DNA from: Siphonodentalium dalli | Lineage: Eukaryota; Mollusca; Scaphopoda; Gadilida; Siphonodentaliidae | Direction of reading: 5' to 3' | Length of the DNA stretch: 64,000 bases | NCBI GenBank assembly: GCA_032622095.1 | Contig: CP136063.1 | Location: forward strand, 69,481,980-69,545,979 | Shown here: in pieces, positions 35,143 through 45,899 of the stretch | Numbering within the stretch: position 1 is the stretch's first letter | How the letters are laid out: the number at the start of each line of letters is the position of its first letter | The notes under the pieces: generated by a model | Databases searched by the model: none | Seen by the model: the letters and a program-made list of their open reading frames with translations, nothing else | What the model was told of the DNA's origin: nothing | Program-made: the position numbers and the translations under genes

Positions 35143-35349
35143 ATGGCGGAACGTTTAAAAAATAGATTTGGAATTTTAAGCGATCCGGGGGCTGTTAATT
35201 GTTCATGCGGGAATCTATGCGCATGGAGGAAGTCGGCCACGTCTCGTTCGTTGCGGACATCGTGTCCCTGTTTGGATGCGGGGACATTTTGCAGCAGAGG
35301 CTGCAAATGTGGAACAAGCAAAATGAGCTGTCAATGTGAGTGTCACTGA
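35143..35349 (+). CDS. Short cysteine-rich protein, CRC/CXC-like, probably broken
   Basis: A 68-codon frame starts at an ATG in a good context (AAAAATGG), with an in-frame TGA upstream. The C-terminal half has a dense cysteine pattern: CSCGNLC, then CPCLDAGTFCSRGCKCG and SCQCEC. That resembles the zinc-binding CXC/CRC motif of tesmin-type proteins and of cysteine clusters seen in some transposon proteins. Just after SCQ, the neighbouring frame continues as CQNQPRKMKIGKNLKKKG and then an acidic stretch ending in basic VVVKKKR (to about 35491). This suggests one frameshift near 35333, where GAGTGTCACTGAGTGTCAG contains an imperfect duplication. The joined product would still be only ~115 residues. 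No function assigned. Confidence 0.45.
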   Translation: MAERLKNRFGILSDPGAVNCSCGNLCAWRKSATSRSLRTSCPCLDAGTFCSRGCKCGTSKMSCQCECH

Positions 35350-35491
35350 GTGTCAGAACCAGCCCAGGAAAATGAAGATTGGCAAGAACTTGAAGAAGAA
35401 AGGGTCGATTTTGTCGGCAGAACTTGGGTTGTCAAGTAGCGAAGACGATGGTGAAAATGTCGAAGATGTCGTCGTGAAAAAAAAGAGGTAA

Positions 35492-35780
35492 AAAATTGTA
35501 TCACTCTTCGCTATAAAATTTAAATTGATATCCACACAAATTCCAACAGCCTGCAGGCAATATTAAAAAAAATAATTTAGGCCTTACTCTTGTCGTCTTG
35601 AAGTTGAAGGTCTCGTTATTCACCATTCAGATAGTACTAGCAGTATATGTAGCATGTGCAGTGTTGCTGTTAGTACTAGTAGGCCTACCAAAAATAATAA
35701 TAATACTGTAATATTTTTCATGACCATGATTGTGGAAAATTTTCACAGATTGAATAAATTACAGGCCCAAATAATAGTAC
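35492..35780. other. Unassigned sequence
   Basis: AT-rich with several TACTAGTA motifs; nothing recognised. Confidence 0.3.
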
Positions 35781-35787
35781 TAGTATA

Positions 35788-35968
35788 TGGGAGGCCCTTT
35801 TCACATTTATTATTTATTTACGCTTAAGCGCAAATATTTGCGCTTAAGTGTAAATCATTTGCGCTTAAGCGCAATTCATTTGCGCTTAAGCGCAAATCAT
35901 TTACGCTTAAGCGCAAATCATTTGCGCTTAAGCGCAAATAGATCATATTTGCGCTTAAGCGCAAATAA
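35788..35968 (+). repeat. Array of palindromic TTTGCGCTTAAGCGCAAA units (1)
   Basis: After GGGAGGCCCTTTTCACATTT, about eight units of ~20 bp follow. Most contain the 16 bp perfect palindrome TTGCGCTTAAGCGCAA, spaced by TCAT. A few have changed half-sites (TACGCTTAAGCGC, CGCTTAAGTGTAA). The array can form either one rod per unit or alternative long foldbacks. Confidence 0.9.
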
Positions 35969-36039
35969 AAATTAATATTCATTGATTCCCCCCTGAATTA
36001 ATTTTAAATGGCACAGGCCTAAACACATCACTCAAGTCT

Positions 36040-36430
36040 ATATACCGGTAGGCCCACCATATGAGGGAAGCAATCCCCCAGTAACCCTAGATCTCTTTTA
36101 TGACATGGAAATGGTATAGATCTGTGCAGGATATGTCTCATTTATAAAATATTCTTGATCTCTGTGATGGAGACACACATTCTTGGGGACAGGGATGCTG
36201 ATAATATGAAAATAGGGTTTTTTCCCCTATTTCAAGTCAATAAGTACCGTACACAATATGAAGGAAGCAAGCCCCCCCCCCCGGTAACCCCTAATTCCCT
36301 TTTTATGGCCATAGAAATGGTATATATCTGTGCAGGAGATATCCCTTTAATAAAATATACTAGAGCTCTGGGAGTGAGACACCAATTCCTGGGACACCAG
36401 GGACAGAGATGCTGATATGCATATGGAAAT
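36040..36430 (+). repeat. Dispersed repeat, two tandem diverged copies
   Basis: A ~215 bp unit is present twice, carrying GAAGCAA(T/G)CCCCC, GGAAATGGTATA, CTGTGCAGGA(G)ATAT, TAAAATAT and GACAC(A/C)(C/A)ATTC..GGGACAG.GATGCTGATA. Related pieces occur at 37.20-37.41, 39.80-40.19 and 40.79-40.98 kb. Confidence 0.7.
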
Positions 36431-36549
36431 ATGTTTTTTCTTCAACTTCGAGTCTGTATGGGGCTATTACTATGGGCCCATCATAATATACTATGCCTCA
36501 GTATGAGATGGACTCAATCATTCACAATCAGAGGGAAGTAAGGGAGTGT

Positions 36550-36660
36550 TAGGTATTTGCGCTTAAGCGCAAATGATTTGCACTTAAGTGAAAATAAATT
36601 GATAGACACAAATTTGCGCTTAAGCGCAAATGATTTGCGCTTAAGCGCAAATAAATAATA
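36550..36660 (-). repeat. Palindromic TTGCGCTTAAGCGCAA array (2)
   Basis: Four units in the left arm of the inverted repeat, one degenerated to TTGCACTTAAGTGAAA (still self-complementary over its core). Confidence 0.85.
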
Positions 36661-36885
36661 AATGTGAAAAGGGCCTCCCATATTAGTAGGGGTGGATTTT
36701 TTTTTCCCACATTGAGTTTCCAAAAGTTATTCTCAGATGGGCTAGTTACTATCAACGGAAAATCAAATATATAAGTTCTCTAATTGATTAACAGTATTTT
36801 ATCTGCACAATACATGTAAGTCCATAATTTTGAGGCGAAGTTGATCGGAAGTGGGCAACTATGGGAGGCCCTTTTCACATTTATT

Positions 36886-37166
36886 ATTTATTTGCGCTTA
36901 AGTGCAAATCATTTGCGCTTAAGCATAAAACAATTTGCCCTTAAGCACAAATCATTTGCACTAAAGCAGCCTTCATAATTGGCTACGGCAATCAGCATTG
37001 CCGAAGCAATTTGCTGAAGCAAACTGGGGCACGGCATACTGTTGCCGTAGCGGATTGCCGAAGCCAAACAATCTGAATTTAGAGGGCTGACTAAAGCGCA
37101 AATATGTGTCTATCAATTTATTTGCTCTTAAAGCGCAAATCATTCAAGTTTGCGGTTAAGCGCAAA
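36886..37166 (+). repeat. Palindromic TTGCGCTTAAGCGCAA array (3), interrupted
   Basis: Diverged units in the right arm (TTGCGCTTAAGTGC, TTGCCCTTAAGCAC, TTTGCGGTTAAGCGC), split by the 122 bp insertion. Confidence 0.75.
36968..37089. mobile_element. 122 bp hAT-type MITE
   Basis: ACTAAAGC is duplicated on both sides (36960-36967, 37090-37097). Ends (C)AGCCTTC and inverse CAGCCCTC, with TTGGCT and GGCAAT motifs inside both ends. The left arm of the inverted repeat shows the uninterrupted sequence, so this is a later insertion. Confidence 0.75.
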
Positions 37167-37639
37167 TACCTAGCACTCCCTTACTTCCCTCTGATTGTGA
37201 ATGATTGAGTCCATCTCATAGTAAATTATGATGGGCCCATAGTAATAGCCCCATACAGACTCAAAGTTGAAGAAAAAACATATATCCATGTCAGCATCTC
37301 TGTCCCTGGTGTCCCAGGAATTGGTGTCTCACTCCCAGAGCTCTAGTATATTTTATTAAAGGGATATCTCCTGCACAGATATATACCATTTCCATGGCCA
37401 TAACTAGAGGTGGGATTTGAGAATGGTCAGATTGAAAATATTAGTGTCATTACATTGGATAGCACACTGTATGTCTATGGAATGGGTGGGTTAATTTTGT
37501 TAATGACATGATATATAAATATTATCAATAACAAATATTTGAGATATCAAATGAGATAGCAAACTGATCAAAATAGTCTATAAATGAATGTAATTGGATT
37601 TAGAAGCCCATACAATAAGTCAGTCTCAAGTATACAAGC

Positions 37640-39645
37640 AACATTATTATTATCCTGCACCCCAAATGCAATAGAGGGAATTTCAAAATAAAACATTTCC
37701 TCTGTTTTTAGAAATCCTTAATGAACCTGGCTCAAAGTGAAAGGTATAATTTAATATCTGCCAATCGGGTATCATGTGTCTATGGAATGGGTTAATTTTA
37801 ATCCCAAAATCCATGCAAGATAAAAGTGGATCACCATCAACCTGTACATACAATCAGAGAAGAATCAAATGAAAGCATCAAAACCATATGATGTGTGGAG
37901 AGGGTTAATCATTTTCAATGATACCATATGGTGGAACTACCCAATGGGTGATTTAATTTTATTCTAAGATAAGACACAGAGTCTGTAAACACCAGCTGCT
38001 ATCTGACAATGTCAATACACTGTACTGATCCATAGCTAATAACTGACTGCTCTGTGGGAATGACTTTGTCTTAATGTTATTTATTATCTCTATGGTATCT
38101 AGTGTCCAGTTAAACATTGCCAATAATACACTCTGTGTTATGTGAGATCTTCTCTTCTCACAATGCAGGCTTACTTATCAGTCACTTTAATTTTAAATGG
38201 CCATAACTCTGTTAAAATATACGGGATCAAACTCAAATTCGAACCTGATCTGTATTTCGGGGTGAGGACCAGATGTACCAAATTTGGTGCTGATCAGATG
38301 AAAAATATTTAAGTAAACACAGCTTGGATGAATTCTATTTAAAAACAAGTGCACCGCTAGGCGGAGATAACGCCCCCGACTGTACAATTAGAGAAACTTT
38401 CTGGTTAAGCGCTATAAAAATGCCACATGTTGTTCTATATTAGCTTCAAATTTGGTCTGGTGCCACAAAAATAGAAGGAAAACTGAATTTTCTAAAAAAA
38501 AAAATGAATTTTTTAAGTAGAAAAAGGGTCATAACTCTCATAAAAATTATCCGATTGAACCGCAATTTTACCTTGACCTGTATTGCGATATTGGTAATAC
38601 ACAAAAAAACGGGTTTTGCAAATAAACAATCCAAAATCAAGTTATCATCTGGAAACCAAAAAAAGTAGCAGAAAACTGTATTTTCTAAGTCAAAAAAGGG
38701 GCGTAACTCTGGAAAAAATGGGCGGACGAAACCACGGCTATGGGGAAATCTTGTCCCCCCGGCTGGTCTATTGGCATACCAAAGATCAACTGAATTGAAT
38801 TAGCGAAACCAAAGTTATGAGTTGAAACGTTCGTATGCCACAGAAAACTGAATTTTCTAAGTCCAAAAAGGGGCGTAACTCTGGAAAAAAAAGGGCGGAC
38901 GAAACCGCAGTTATGGGGAAATCTTGTCCCCCGGCTGGTCTATTAGCATACCAAAGATCAACTGAATTGAGTTAGCGAAACCAAAGTTATGAGTTGAAAT
39001 GTTCGTACGGACGGAAGGACGGACGGAAGGAAGGACGGACGGACGGAAGGACGGACGGACGGAGGGCTCCACTATATACCCCCAAATCTCCATCGGAGAT
39101 CGGGGGCATAACAAGAGCAGAAAGGGTTAACTAAACGATACCAAAATCCATACAGATAAAGAACGTGCTAAGAAAAACCTAGGTAAGAAATATGAGGCAT
39201 ATCAGAAGAAAATTGTTTGACTTAGATGCATCAGATAGCATTTGTGTGCAGGGTTAATTATTTTCTAAACCGATCAACCAATCGATACCAAAAACTATAC
39301 AGGTGAGGGGTGTGTCATCATAAACCTACATATCAAATATGAACACAATCGGTCAAAAAATACTTAAGTTATGGCATCGGATAGAACATGACTATGTGCG
39401 GATGCAAAGTGTTAATAATTTCTAAACCGATCAACCGATCGATACCAAAAACTATACAGGTGAGGAGTGTGTTATCATAAACATGCACATAAAATTTTGA
39501 CACGATCCGATAAAAAATATTCAAGTAATTGAATCGGATAGCAAGTGTCTACGGACAGACGGACGGACGGACAGACGGACGGACGAACGACGGATGGTTG
39601 ATCCGGACGTCAGCATTATGTGTACCATACATGGTATGGGTACAC
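37640..39645 (+). mobile_element. Pearl/Helentron-like element with a second one nested in it
   Basis: In order: a tail with CAAATGCAATAGAGGGAATTTC and several degenerate GGGTTAATTTT-containing cores; a core containing TGGCCATAACTCTGTTAAAA and CCAAATTTGGTGC (38175-38345); after the nested element, two ~155 bp cores with AACCGATCAACC(A/G)ATCGATACC and ACTATACAGGTGAGG; a GACGGACGGACGGAC tract (39550-39590); and a hairpin, TGTACCATAC/GTATGGGTACACA. The same order, inverted, occurs at 62165-64000. Continuity across 38345/39115 is shown by that other copy. No rolling-circle protein is encoded. Confidence 0.75.
38346..39113 (+). mobile_element. Nested pearl-like element, second family
   Basis: Two to three ~170 bp cores (CTGAATTTTCTAAGTC, GGGGCGTAACTCTGGAAAAAA, GGGCGGACGAAACC, GGCTGGTCTATT, CAAAGTTATGAGTTGAAA). 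Then an ACGGACGG/AAGG tract (39000-39062) and a terminal hairpin with CCCCCAAATCTCC/GGAGATCGGGGG. It sits between halves of a larger element of the same architecture but unrelated core sequence. Confidence 0.8.
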
Positions 39646-39799
39646 ATAAAAAGGGAATTAAGGGTTACTACTATCTAACTTACCCATAAATTATTGGCAT
39701 GACCTGGTGTATCAACTAGCAACACAAGAGGAGCATTGGGCTAATTTTAACCTGTTTTAATTAGCCGGAGTACTCAACAGTCAACTGTGAGTGTGTGTT

Positions 39800-40190
39800 C
39801 AACAAGGATAATCCCTAATTACATATTATCAGCATCCATCTATCCAAAGAATTTATGTCTCCTTCCCGGAACTCTAGTAATTTTTTGTATGATGTTTTTT
39901 AATGTATTATTGCACAGATTTGGGCCCTTACTATGGTCATATACTATAGCATGCATGTGGTGTCACTGCATGAGGGCTTGCTTACCTCATATGGTTTACT
40001 TATTGACTTAAATCAGAGGAAATAACCCTATTTTCATATTATCAGCATCCCTGTCAAAAACGATTGGTGTCTCATTCCTGGAGCTTTGGTGTCTCAGTCC
40101 TCGAGCTCTAGTTCTTTTTATTGCACAAATCTATAGTATTGTCATGGTCATATAGTTCCACCGAGGGCTTGCTTCCCTCATGGTGTGCCT
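39800..40190 (-). repeat. Dispersed repeat copies related to 36.0-36.4 kb
   Basis: Two diverged tandem copies containing TATTATCAGCATCC, TGTCTC.TTCC.GGAGCT and TATTGCACA, then GAGGGCTTGCTT(A/C)CCTCAT. Confidence 0.55.
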
Positions 40191-40444
40191 GTATACTCGA
40201 AAATTGAGGAAAATCCAAGTCGCCCCGACTAATACAGAATAACTAATATATACTGAAGATATTATAATGCTATCACGAGTCGCTCCAACTAAAACAGAAG
40301 GTGATACTATTGCGAGTCAGCCATTTTGATAAAGAAGTTGGGCTAGCTCCCTACCCATCCAAACCAATGAAACCAAGAGGTGATATGTCAATAGGAGTTG
40401 ATGCTAAGTTATGGAGAAACCTATTTATTCACCAGGGGTGTTTA

Positions 40445-40620
40445 GTTACCTATAACCATGAATTGCGCATAAGCGCAATGATTGCACTGAAGCGTAATTA
40501 TTTGCACTTAAGCGCAATTAATTGCACTTAAGCACAATTGATTATGCTCAAGTGTTGAGTGCAATTGATTGTGCTTAAGCACAATTAATTATTATTAATT
40601 ATTAATTTGGCCTCCCATAC
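40445..40620 (-). repeat. Palindromic array related to CGCTTAAGCGC (4)
   Basis: Units of about 20 bp centred on GCGCATAAGCGC, TGCACTTAAGCGCAA and TTGTGCTTAAGCACAA, ending in a GGCCTCCCATA boundary like the arrays at 35.8-37 kb. The stem-changing units remain self-complementary (GCGC..GCGC versus GTGC..GCAC). Confidence 0.75.
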
Positions 40621-40678
40621 ACTTAGGCATAAATCAAATTCCAGATCTCAAAACTCCCCTGGGGCTGAAATGATGGGC

Positions 40679-40980
40679 GGGGGGGGGGGGGGCTTTCATA
40701 TTTATTATTTATTTGCAAATATTTGCACTTAAGCATAAATCATTTGCACTCAAGTACAAATATGCGTCTAACAATTAAATACCAAACTTGCTCTCCCTTA
40801 CTTCCCTCTGATTGTGACTGATTTGAGTCAATCTCATAGTATATTATCATGGGCCCAAAGTAGTAGCCCCACACAGACTCAATAGTTGAAGAAAATTTCT
40901 GTCCCTGGTGTCCTAATAAGTGCCTCACTCCCCGAGCTGTAGTATATTTTATTAAAGGGACATCTCCTGCACAGATATAT
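40679..40980 (+). repeat. Diverged copy of the 36.9-37.4 kb arm, headed by poly-G14
   Basis: TTCATATTTATTATTTATTTG, degenerate GCACTTAAGC units, then CTCCCTTACTTCCCTCTGATTG, ATGGGCCCA.AGTAGTAGCCCC and TTTTATTAAAGGGA.ATCTCC follow the same order as 36862-37395. Confidence 0.8.
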
Positions 40981-40983
40981 GAG

Positions 40984-41200
40984 GGTGACGACCCCCCTTT
41001 TCGTACGCCGGATGCGGGGTCTGTTATGGCGTATTCCAGATGCCAGACCACCGTACGCCGGATGACGTCGGGCACATATATCGGATGCCGGATGCTTCCA
41101 TTGATAATTTTTCTTGACGTTAAACAGCTATTCAGAACTCCTCGACCTGTGACCTCTGCCGGCCAAGGATGACGGAATCTGACGAGGTTTGCCGAATGGT
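40984..41200. repeat. GTACGCCGGATGC-rich fragment
   Basis: CTTTTCGTACGCCGGATG repeats and GACCCCCC resemble the termini of the 6 bp-duplication element at 29.3/33.9 kb; probably a truncated relative. Confidence 0.4.
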
Positions 41201-41295
41201 TAAACAGCAAAAACACAACGAAATTACGTCCGCTAACTTCAGACTTCAGAGTGATGGTAAATGGAGGAAAATTGTATCGACCCCCTTGTCCTTAA

Positions 41296-41775
41296 AGGTA
41301 CTCAATCCGATAAAACTCCTCTCAATTACTATTTCAATGGCTTCGGGGGTCAAAAATATTTGATTCGAGTCGATGAAGTCACCCATCAAAGCTCAGATTT
41401 GTTAGATATCGATTTTAGAAATCTATTATTTTTCATTATCGGGAATACTTTCTGGCCCAGAACTCAGTCAAAATTGCGTTATTATTACCACTTGATTTTA
41501 GAGTTATCCATCCTTGTCTGTTTGAATAGATTTTGGTGTACACATCCCGAGCAGATTACGGCAGTTGAAGGCAATTATTAGTACTCATCTCGAGCAAATA
41601 ACAAATTTCAAAAATCAATATCTAATAACTCTGAGCTTTGTTTGATGGGTTCCTCGACTCGAATCAAATATTTTTTACCCCCAAAGCCAAAGAAATAGTA
41701 ATATAGGACCCTTTGATCGGATTGTTGTTGTTGGAATCTGTTGAGATGGGGACCCTCTGTTCGGATTGAGTACCT
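41296..41775. mobile_element. TTAA-flanked foldback MITE
   Basis: Ends AGGTACTCAATCCGA and inverse; TTAA immediately outside both (41292-41295, 41776-41779). The arms share TACTATTTC.ATGGCTT, GGGGGT.AAAAATATTTGATT and CGAGTCGA in inverse; the left arm lacks ~60 bp present in the right. TTAA targets occur in piggyBac and Kolobok superfamilies. A 106-codon frame through it is not convincing. Confidence 0.8.
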
Positions 41776-41879
41776 TTAAATGGGGTGATATCCACTATTA
41801 AAACATAACTTCGCGAAGCGGAATATCCCCTCAATGAGATAGCGACCACAGCTTGCTCTCACCCGATAACTTTAATAGA

Positions 41880-43370
41880 AATTCCGACTCATTTCCGCTT
41901 TTATCATAAATAGTAGACACATTCTGACGTTAGGTGGTTCGTTTGAACCATAATTATCAGTCGTAGATGGCGGATAATGTGTGTATCAATAGAAAAATAT
42001 ATGTTTAATTAACCATAAAATTGTCCAACATGCAGAGCGGTTCGCAAAAATACTAGCTAAGTCCAAGTGTGGGTACCCATCATAACTTCGGGTATCAAAG
42101 CCGCAGATCGATCATGCGATGAAATGTCGCCAAACCAGAGCTGGGATGTCAAAGATGCGAATGATATGCTTCACATTTTGACCGTTTCTGCTTGAAAATA
42201 TCCCAATTATAATTCGGACATACCGGCACATGGATCATCTTTAGGGTGTGGGTGCATGCGCAAGAGTGAAAGCATGTATGTTTGTTTGTGTTTCATATAT
42301 GTTCTGATGTCATTAATAGTATAGGCTATGATGTGTTAAATCAGTGTAACTCACGAGTTAGCAGGGACGTGGCTGGAGGTCCCTGTTAGGGGTGTTCACC
42401 TATAGTTTCTAAATGCACCCCTTCCAGTAATTTCTATTTGCACCCCATGTTAGGTTCGAGTTTTCATCGAGTTTACAACGGGTTCTTCCATAATTCGCAA
42501 ATATAGATATAGCGAGTATTGCAGCATCATACAATTAATAGCTACGTGGGGTTCATGATCGAGTTTCCAACGTTTCAGCCCATAAAACACCTGCATGATA
42601 GCTCGACATCTCGATGTTATGCATGAAACGGTCATTAAATCGCAATGTCTCATGTACTCGATTTGTTCTTTGTTGTGTACGCATATATTACCTGCACCAA
42701 CGAAGCGTCATTTTCCCCTCCCTTAATTTCCATATGATAGAAACACTCGTCAAGCATGCACGGATAAGCATAATACCCTGTATATCCAGGTATATCACGG
42801 ACATTACGCAATTCGAAGTATCTCCATGTGAGATGAATTATTTAGCCCTTTCTTTATTCTAAATGGAATAATGACATTCAATTATAAAAAAACTGGTGTA
42901 AGAGTGTATTATATTAATTCTGAGGGATTTTCAGGTAATATGAGCAGAAGAAAGATACAAATATACACTATGACATTTTCATATAATGGGGAGGTTTAGA
43001 TTGATAAACCTTCTAACGTGGCCCTTCCAACATAACTGGCTATTAACCGAGAGCCTGCTGGGTTTTATTTACACAATCGCGTACGAAAGGTTCGATGCCT
43101 CAAATGTGTTACACCCCAGGAATGTTCAAATAAATCAGATTTTCTAGGTTCCGTATTCCTCCAGAGACCCCACGCCCCCTCCCATAATGACTATATTTGC
43201 ACTTATGAGTACGAAGCTGATTTTTATAATATTAATAGTGATCCAGGAATCACTGATCAACAATACACAATTTCTGAAAAGCAAATCACTTCTATTTGCA
43301 CAAAGCTATACTATAATTTATATATGCATCAGATGAGTGTAAAAACAACATAAATATTATCCAAATATAT
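41880..43370. other. Unassigned sequence
   Basis: No gene or repeat recognised. GCACCCC motifs near 42415-42450 resemble short element ends but nothing more can be said. Confidence 0.3.
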
Positions 43371-43890
43371 CCAATGAGTGTCCAATCCCACTTACCAAGG
43401 GTCCCAAACCACCCAAAGAGTGTAAATCCACGCAACGAGTGTCTCAATCCAACATCTTAGTTAATATGGTATACCAAACAAAAAGTTCATAGATTGGTGT
43501 CACAAATCAGCCAACTAGAGTCTCGAAACGCCCAATATGTATCCCAAATCAACCCCACTAGTGTCCCAAATCATCCAAATGGTGTCCAACCCCGCTCAAA
43601 TGAGTATTCCAAAACATCCCAAACAACTCAACGAGCGTCTCAAACCATCAATTGAGAACCCCAAACCACCCACTGGGTGTCCCACGCCATTTAATGACTG
43701 TTCATAACCATCCAAATGGGTGTCCCATGTATCACGACGATTACCTCAAACCATCAGAATCAGAAGTGTCTAAAACCACTGGTGTCTAAATCCATCCCAT
43801 GCAAAATGTCCCACAACCCAACCTATGAGTGTCCCAACTAGTGTACAAAACCATCATCGAATATCTCAAACCAACCAGCGAGTGTCTCGT
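43370..43890 (+). repeat. Degenerate minisatellite, ~25-32 bp period
   Basis: About eighteen units of the form GAGTGTCCCAAACCA(C/T)CCAA with variable spacing. Strong divergence between units indicates age. Confidence 0.8.
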
Positions 43891-43899
43891 GGTTTCGTA

Positions 43900-45535
43900 A
43901 ACCAATTGGATGGGATGGAACACACTTGATGGTCTTAAATACTCTATTGAGGCTTTTGTACGCTATTTTGGATGTATTGAGATGACAATTAGCAAATGGT
44001 TTGTGTTCCAGTTGGATCACCCCCGTGTACGTGATATCGCCAAAATTGTTTTCAAAGAAAAACCCGCATATTTAGATAATTTAAATAATTTCGGCCAAAT
44101 GTATGGACTGAAATGGTCACCCACTGTGTAGGAACTGTTACATCGGAAGTCGTTCTATCGCCGATTTGTGATGGTTCTTGACTGATTTGTGACGGTTCCT
44201 GAAGATCCAAATTATACATTTATGTGAGTTTTTGACAGTTAAAACGCAATTTTTGAGCCATCTAGGTGACAATTCGATTCGTTTTTCCATTCCCCTCATA
44301 ATCTATGGTCCCAAATAACGTAGTCATAATGAAAATCCTATTGTGCGAGTAATAACAACGACGAAAACTGCGAATTGTGATATCTCGATCGGTTCTCTCC
44401 CGATCGAGTCGGTTCTCTCCCAATTTAATCGGTTCTGTCCGGGAAATACGATGACTATTATTTGGAAGGATACGTGAAAACAACGAAATATCAATTATGT
44501 TGAATTTACCCCACTTATGATCAATTTTGGTGAGTTACACTGCCTTCTTATACATGTAATTATGTATCAACGGTAGTAACAGAATCGTTCACTTTATTGT
44601 GACGCAAAGCATTCAATTTGACATGAATGGTCAATGTGAACTGCGAAGACTGATTTTTCCCCCAACAAACCAATCATAATGGTCGACTGATTCAAAATGG
44701 CCGCCACTTTTTTTCAATATGGACGCCACTTTTTTTTTCAAAATGGCCGCCACTGTTTTTTCAAAAAGTCGCATTTTTCAGCTTTTATTAAACTTATACG
44801 AACCACGTGACTTCCATTCCTTATTCGAACATGGCAGCCGCCCACGCAGAGCGGTTCATGTAGGTGACCCATTCCATTTCTCGGTTCCTTTATATATTAA
44901 GGTCAAACAAAGGGTGCTGTAATTTACCCCCCCCCCCCCCCCCAAGACGCATTAAACAGTCACCACAAACCCCATCAAAATTGACGGCGGTCAACTGAAT
45001 TTGGATCGGGGGAGTGTTTATGGTGTCTTGTGGACACGTGTTTTAATTTCATTTTGTCCACAGTTGTCATTTCACATTGATGCAATATGAACGATAAAGT
45101 GAGTCCTTGTCGATTTAGCCAGGCCGTGTACCGGTATATAGTTTGTAATTAAGTTCGTTTTAACTCTATCTTGGGCTTACTTGTGCAATTTGGGTCATTT
45201 ATATAAATGCTTCGTATACAAATTAGCAGCTAAGCATATACGAGCGTATTAACATTTCACTCGATGATATTTTGGATTCGAGCGAAATGAAAACTATACT
45301 TAATAAAATTAAATAAATACACATAAAACATGGTCTATTCCCAATATGTTGGTGCACAACTCCATGACAAAACATCACAAATTAATTAAAAACGTTTATG
45401 TGCTTATTGCTTGGTTGTTTTATTTGTTCAGTCGTTCCTTGTTTACGTATTATATAGTTATTAAATAACATTTGTTATTTTAATTTGATTTATTTCATTA
45501 GTTATTCCTATGGGATCAAAATGGTTGGAAACTAA
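43900..45535. other. Unassigned sequence with a few simple motifs
   Basis: CAAAATGGCCGCCACTTTTTTTC appears three times near 44690-44760 and CGGTTCTCTCCC(G/A) three times near 44390-44440. A poly-C run lies at 44927-44943. A 73-codon frame at 43910-44131 has no recognised domain. Confidence 0.35.
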
Positions 45536-45537
45536 AC

Positions 45538-45680
45538 ATTGTAATCAGATGTAATCCAAAGTAATCAGTTACATTTTACTAAAGTAATGTAATCGTAATC
45601 AATTACATTTGAAAAAATATTTAATCAATAATCGTAGTCATGTAAATCAAAAGTAATTGTAATCGTAATCAATTGTGACT
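45538..45680 (+). repeat. GTAATC-rich simple repeat
   Basis: Repeated GTAATC(G/C)(T/A)AATCA(A/G)TTACA segments; this pattern is common in hAT termini but no paired end was found. Confidence 0.5.
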
Positions 45681-45899
45681 CACGTGCTACTTAATTAACT
45701 AAATGTTCTATTCTGATTGTCCCGGTACCCTACGAGTCATGACAAATTCATTTTGATGAATGCAATACGGATTTTGTCTAAAACTTCCTTGTTTTTGAAC
45801 GCAAATGGGCAGAACGTTGAAACCGAACTGAGATGGATCATATTATGTGGCTATTCTGGTCCATTAGCATCAACATTGATCAACTTAATACAGTGTGTA

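Larger units (their letters stand above)
36303..37405. repeat. Inverted repeat with ~390 bp arms
   Basis: The left arm (36303-36690) runs from TTTTTATGGCCATAGAAATGG through GGGCCCATCATAA and the GCGCTTAAGCGC array to GAAAAGGGCCTCCCAT. The right arm (36857-37405) repeats this inverted. The ~165 bp spacer (36691-36856) is unrelated. The right arm carries an extra 122 bp insertion. Confidence 0.85.

Noticed and set aside
35788-36660. CRISPR-like array from regularly spaced palindromic units
   Set aside because: The genome is animal, spacers are 4-6 bp, and units are simple dyads without unique spacers.
43070-43120. tRNA-like B box (GGTTCGATGCC)
   Set aside because: No A box at the right distance and no acceptor-stem pairing.
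43910-44131. 73-codon frame as a gene
   Set aside because: Plausible composition but no domain, no splice or promoter signals, and similar-length random frames are frequent here.
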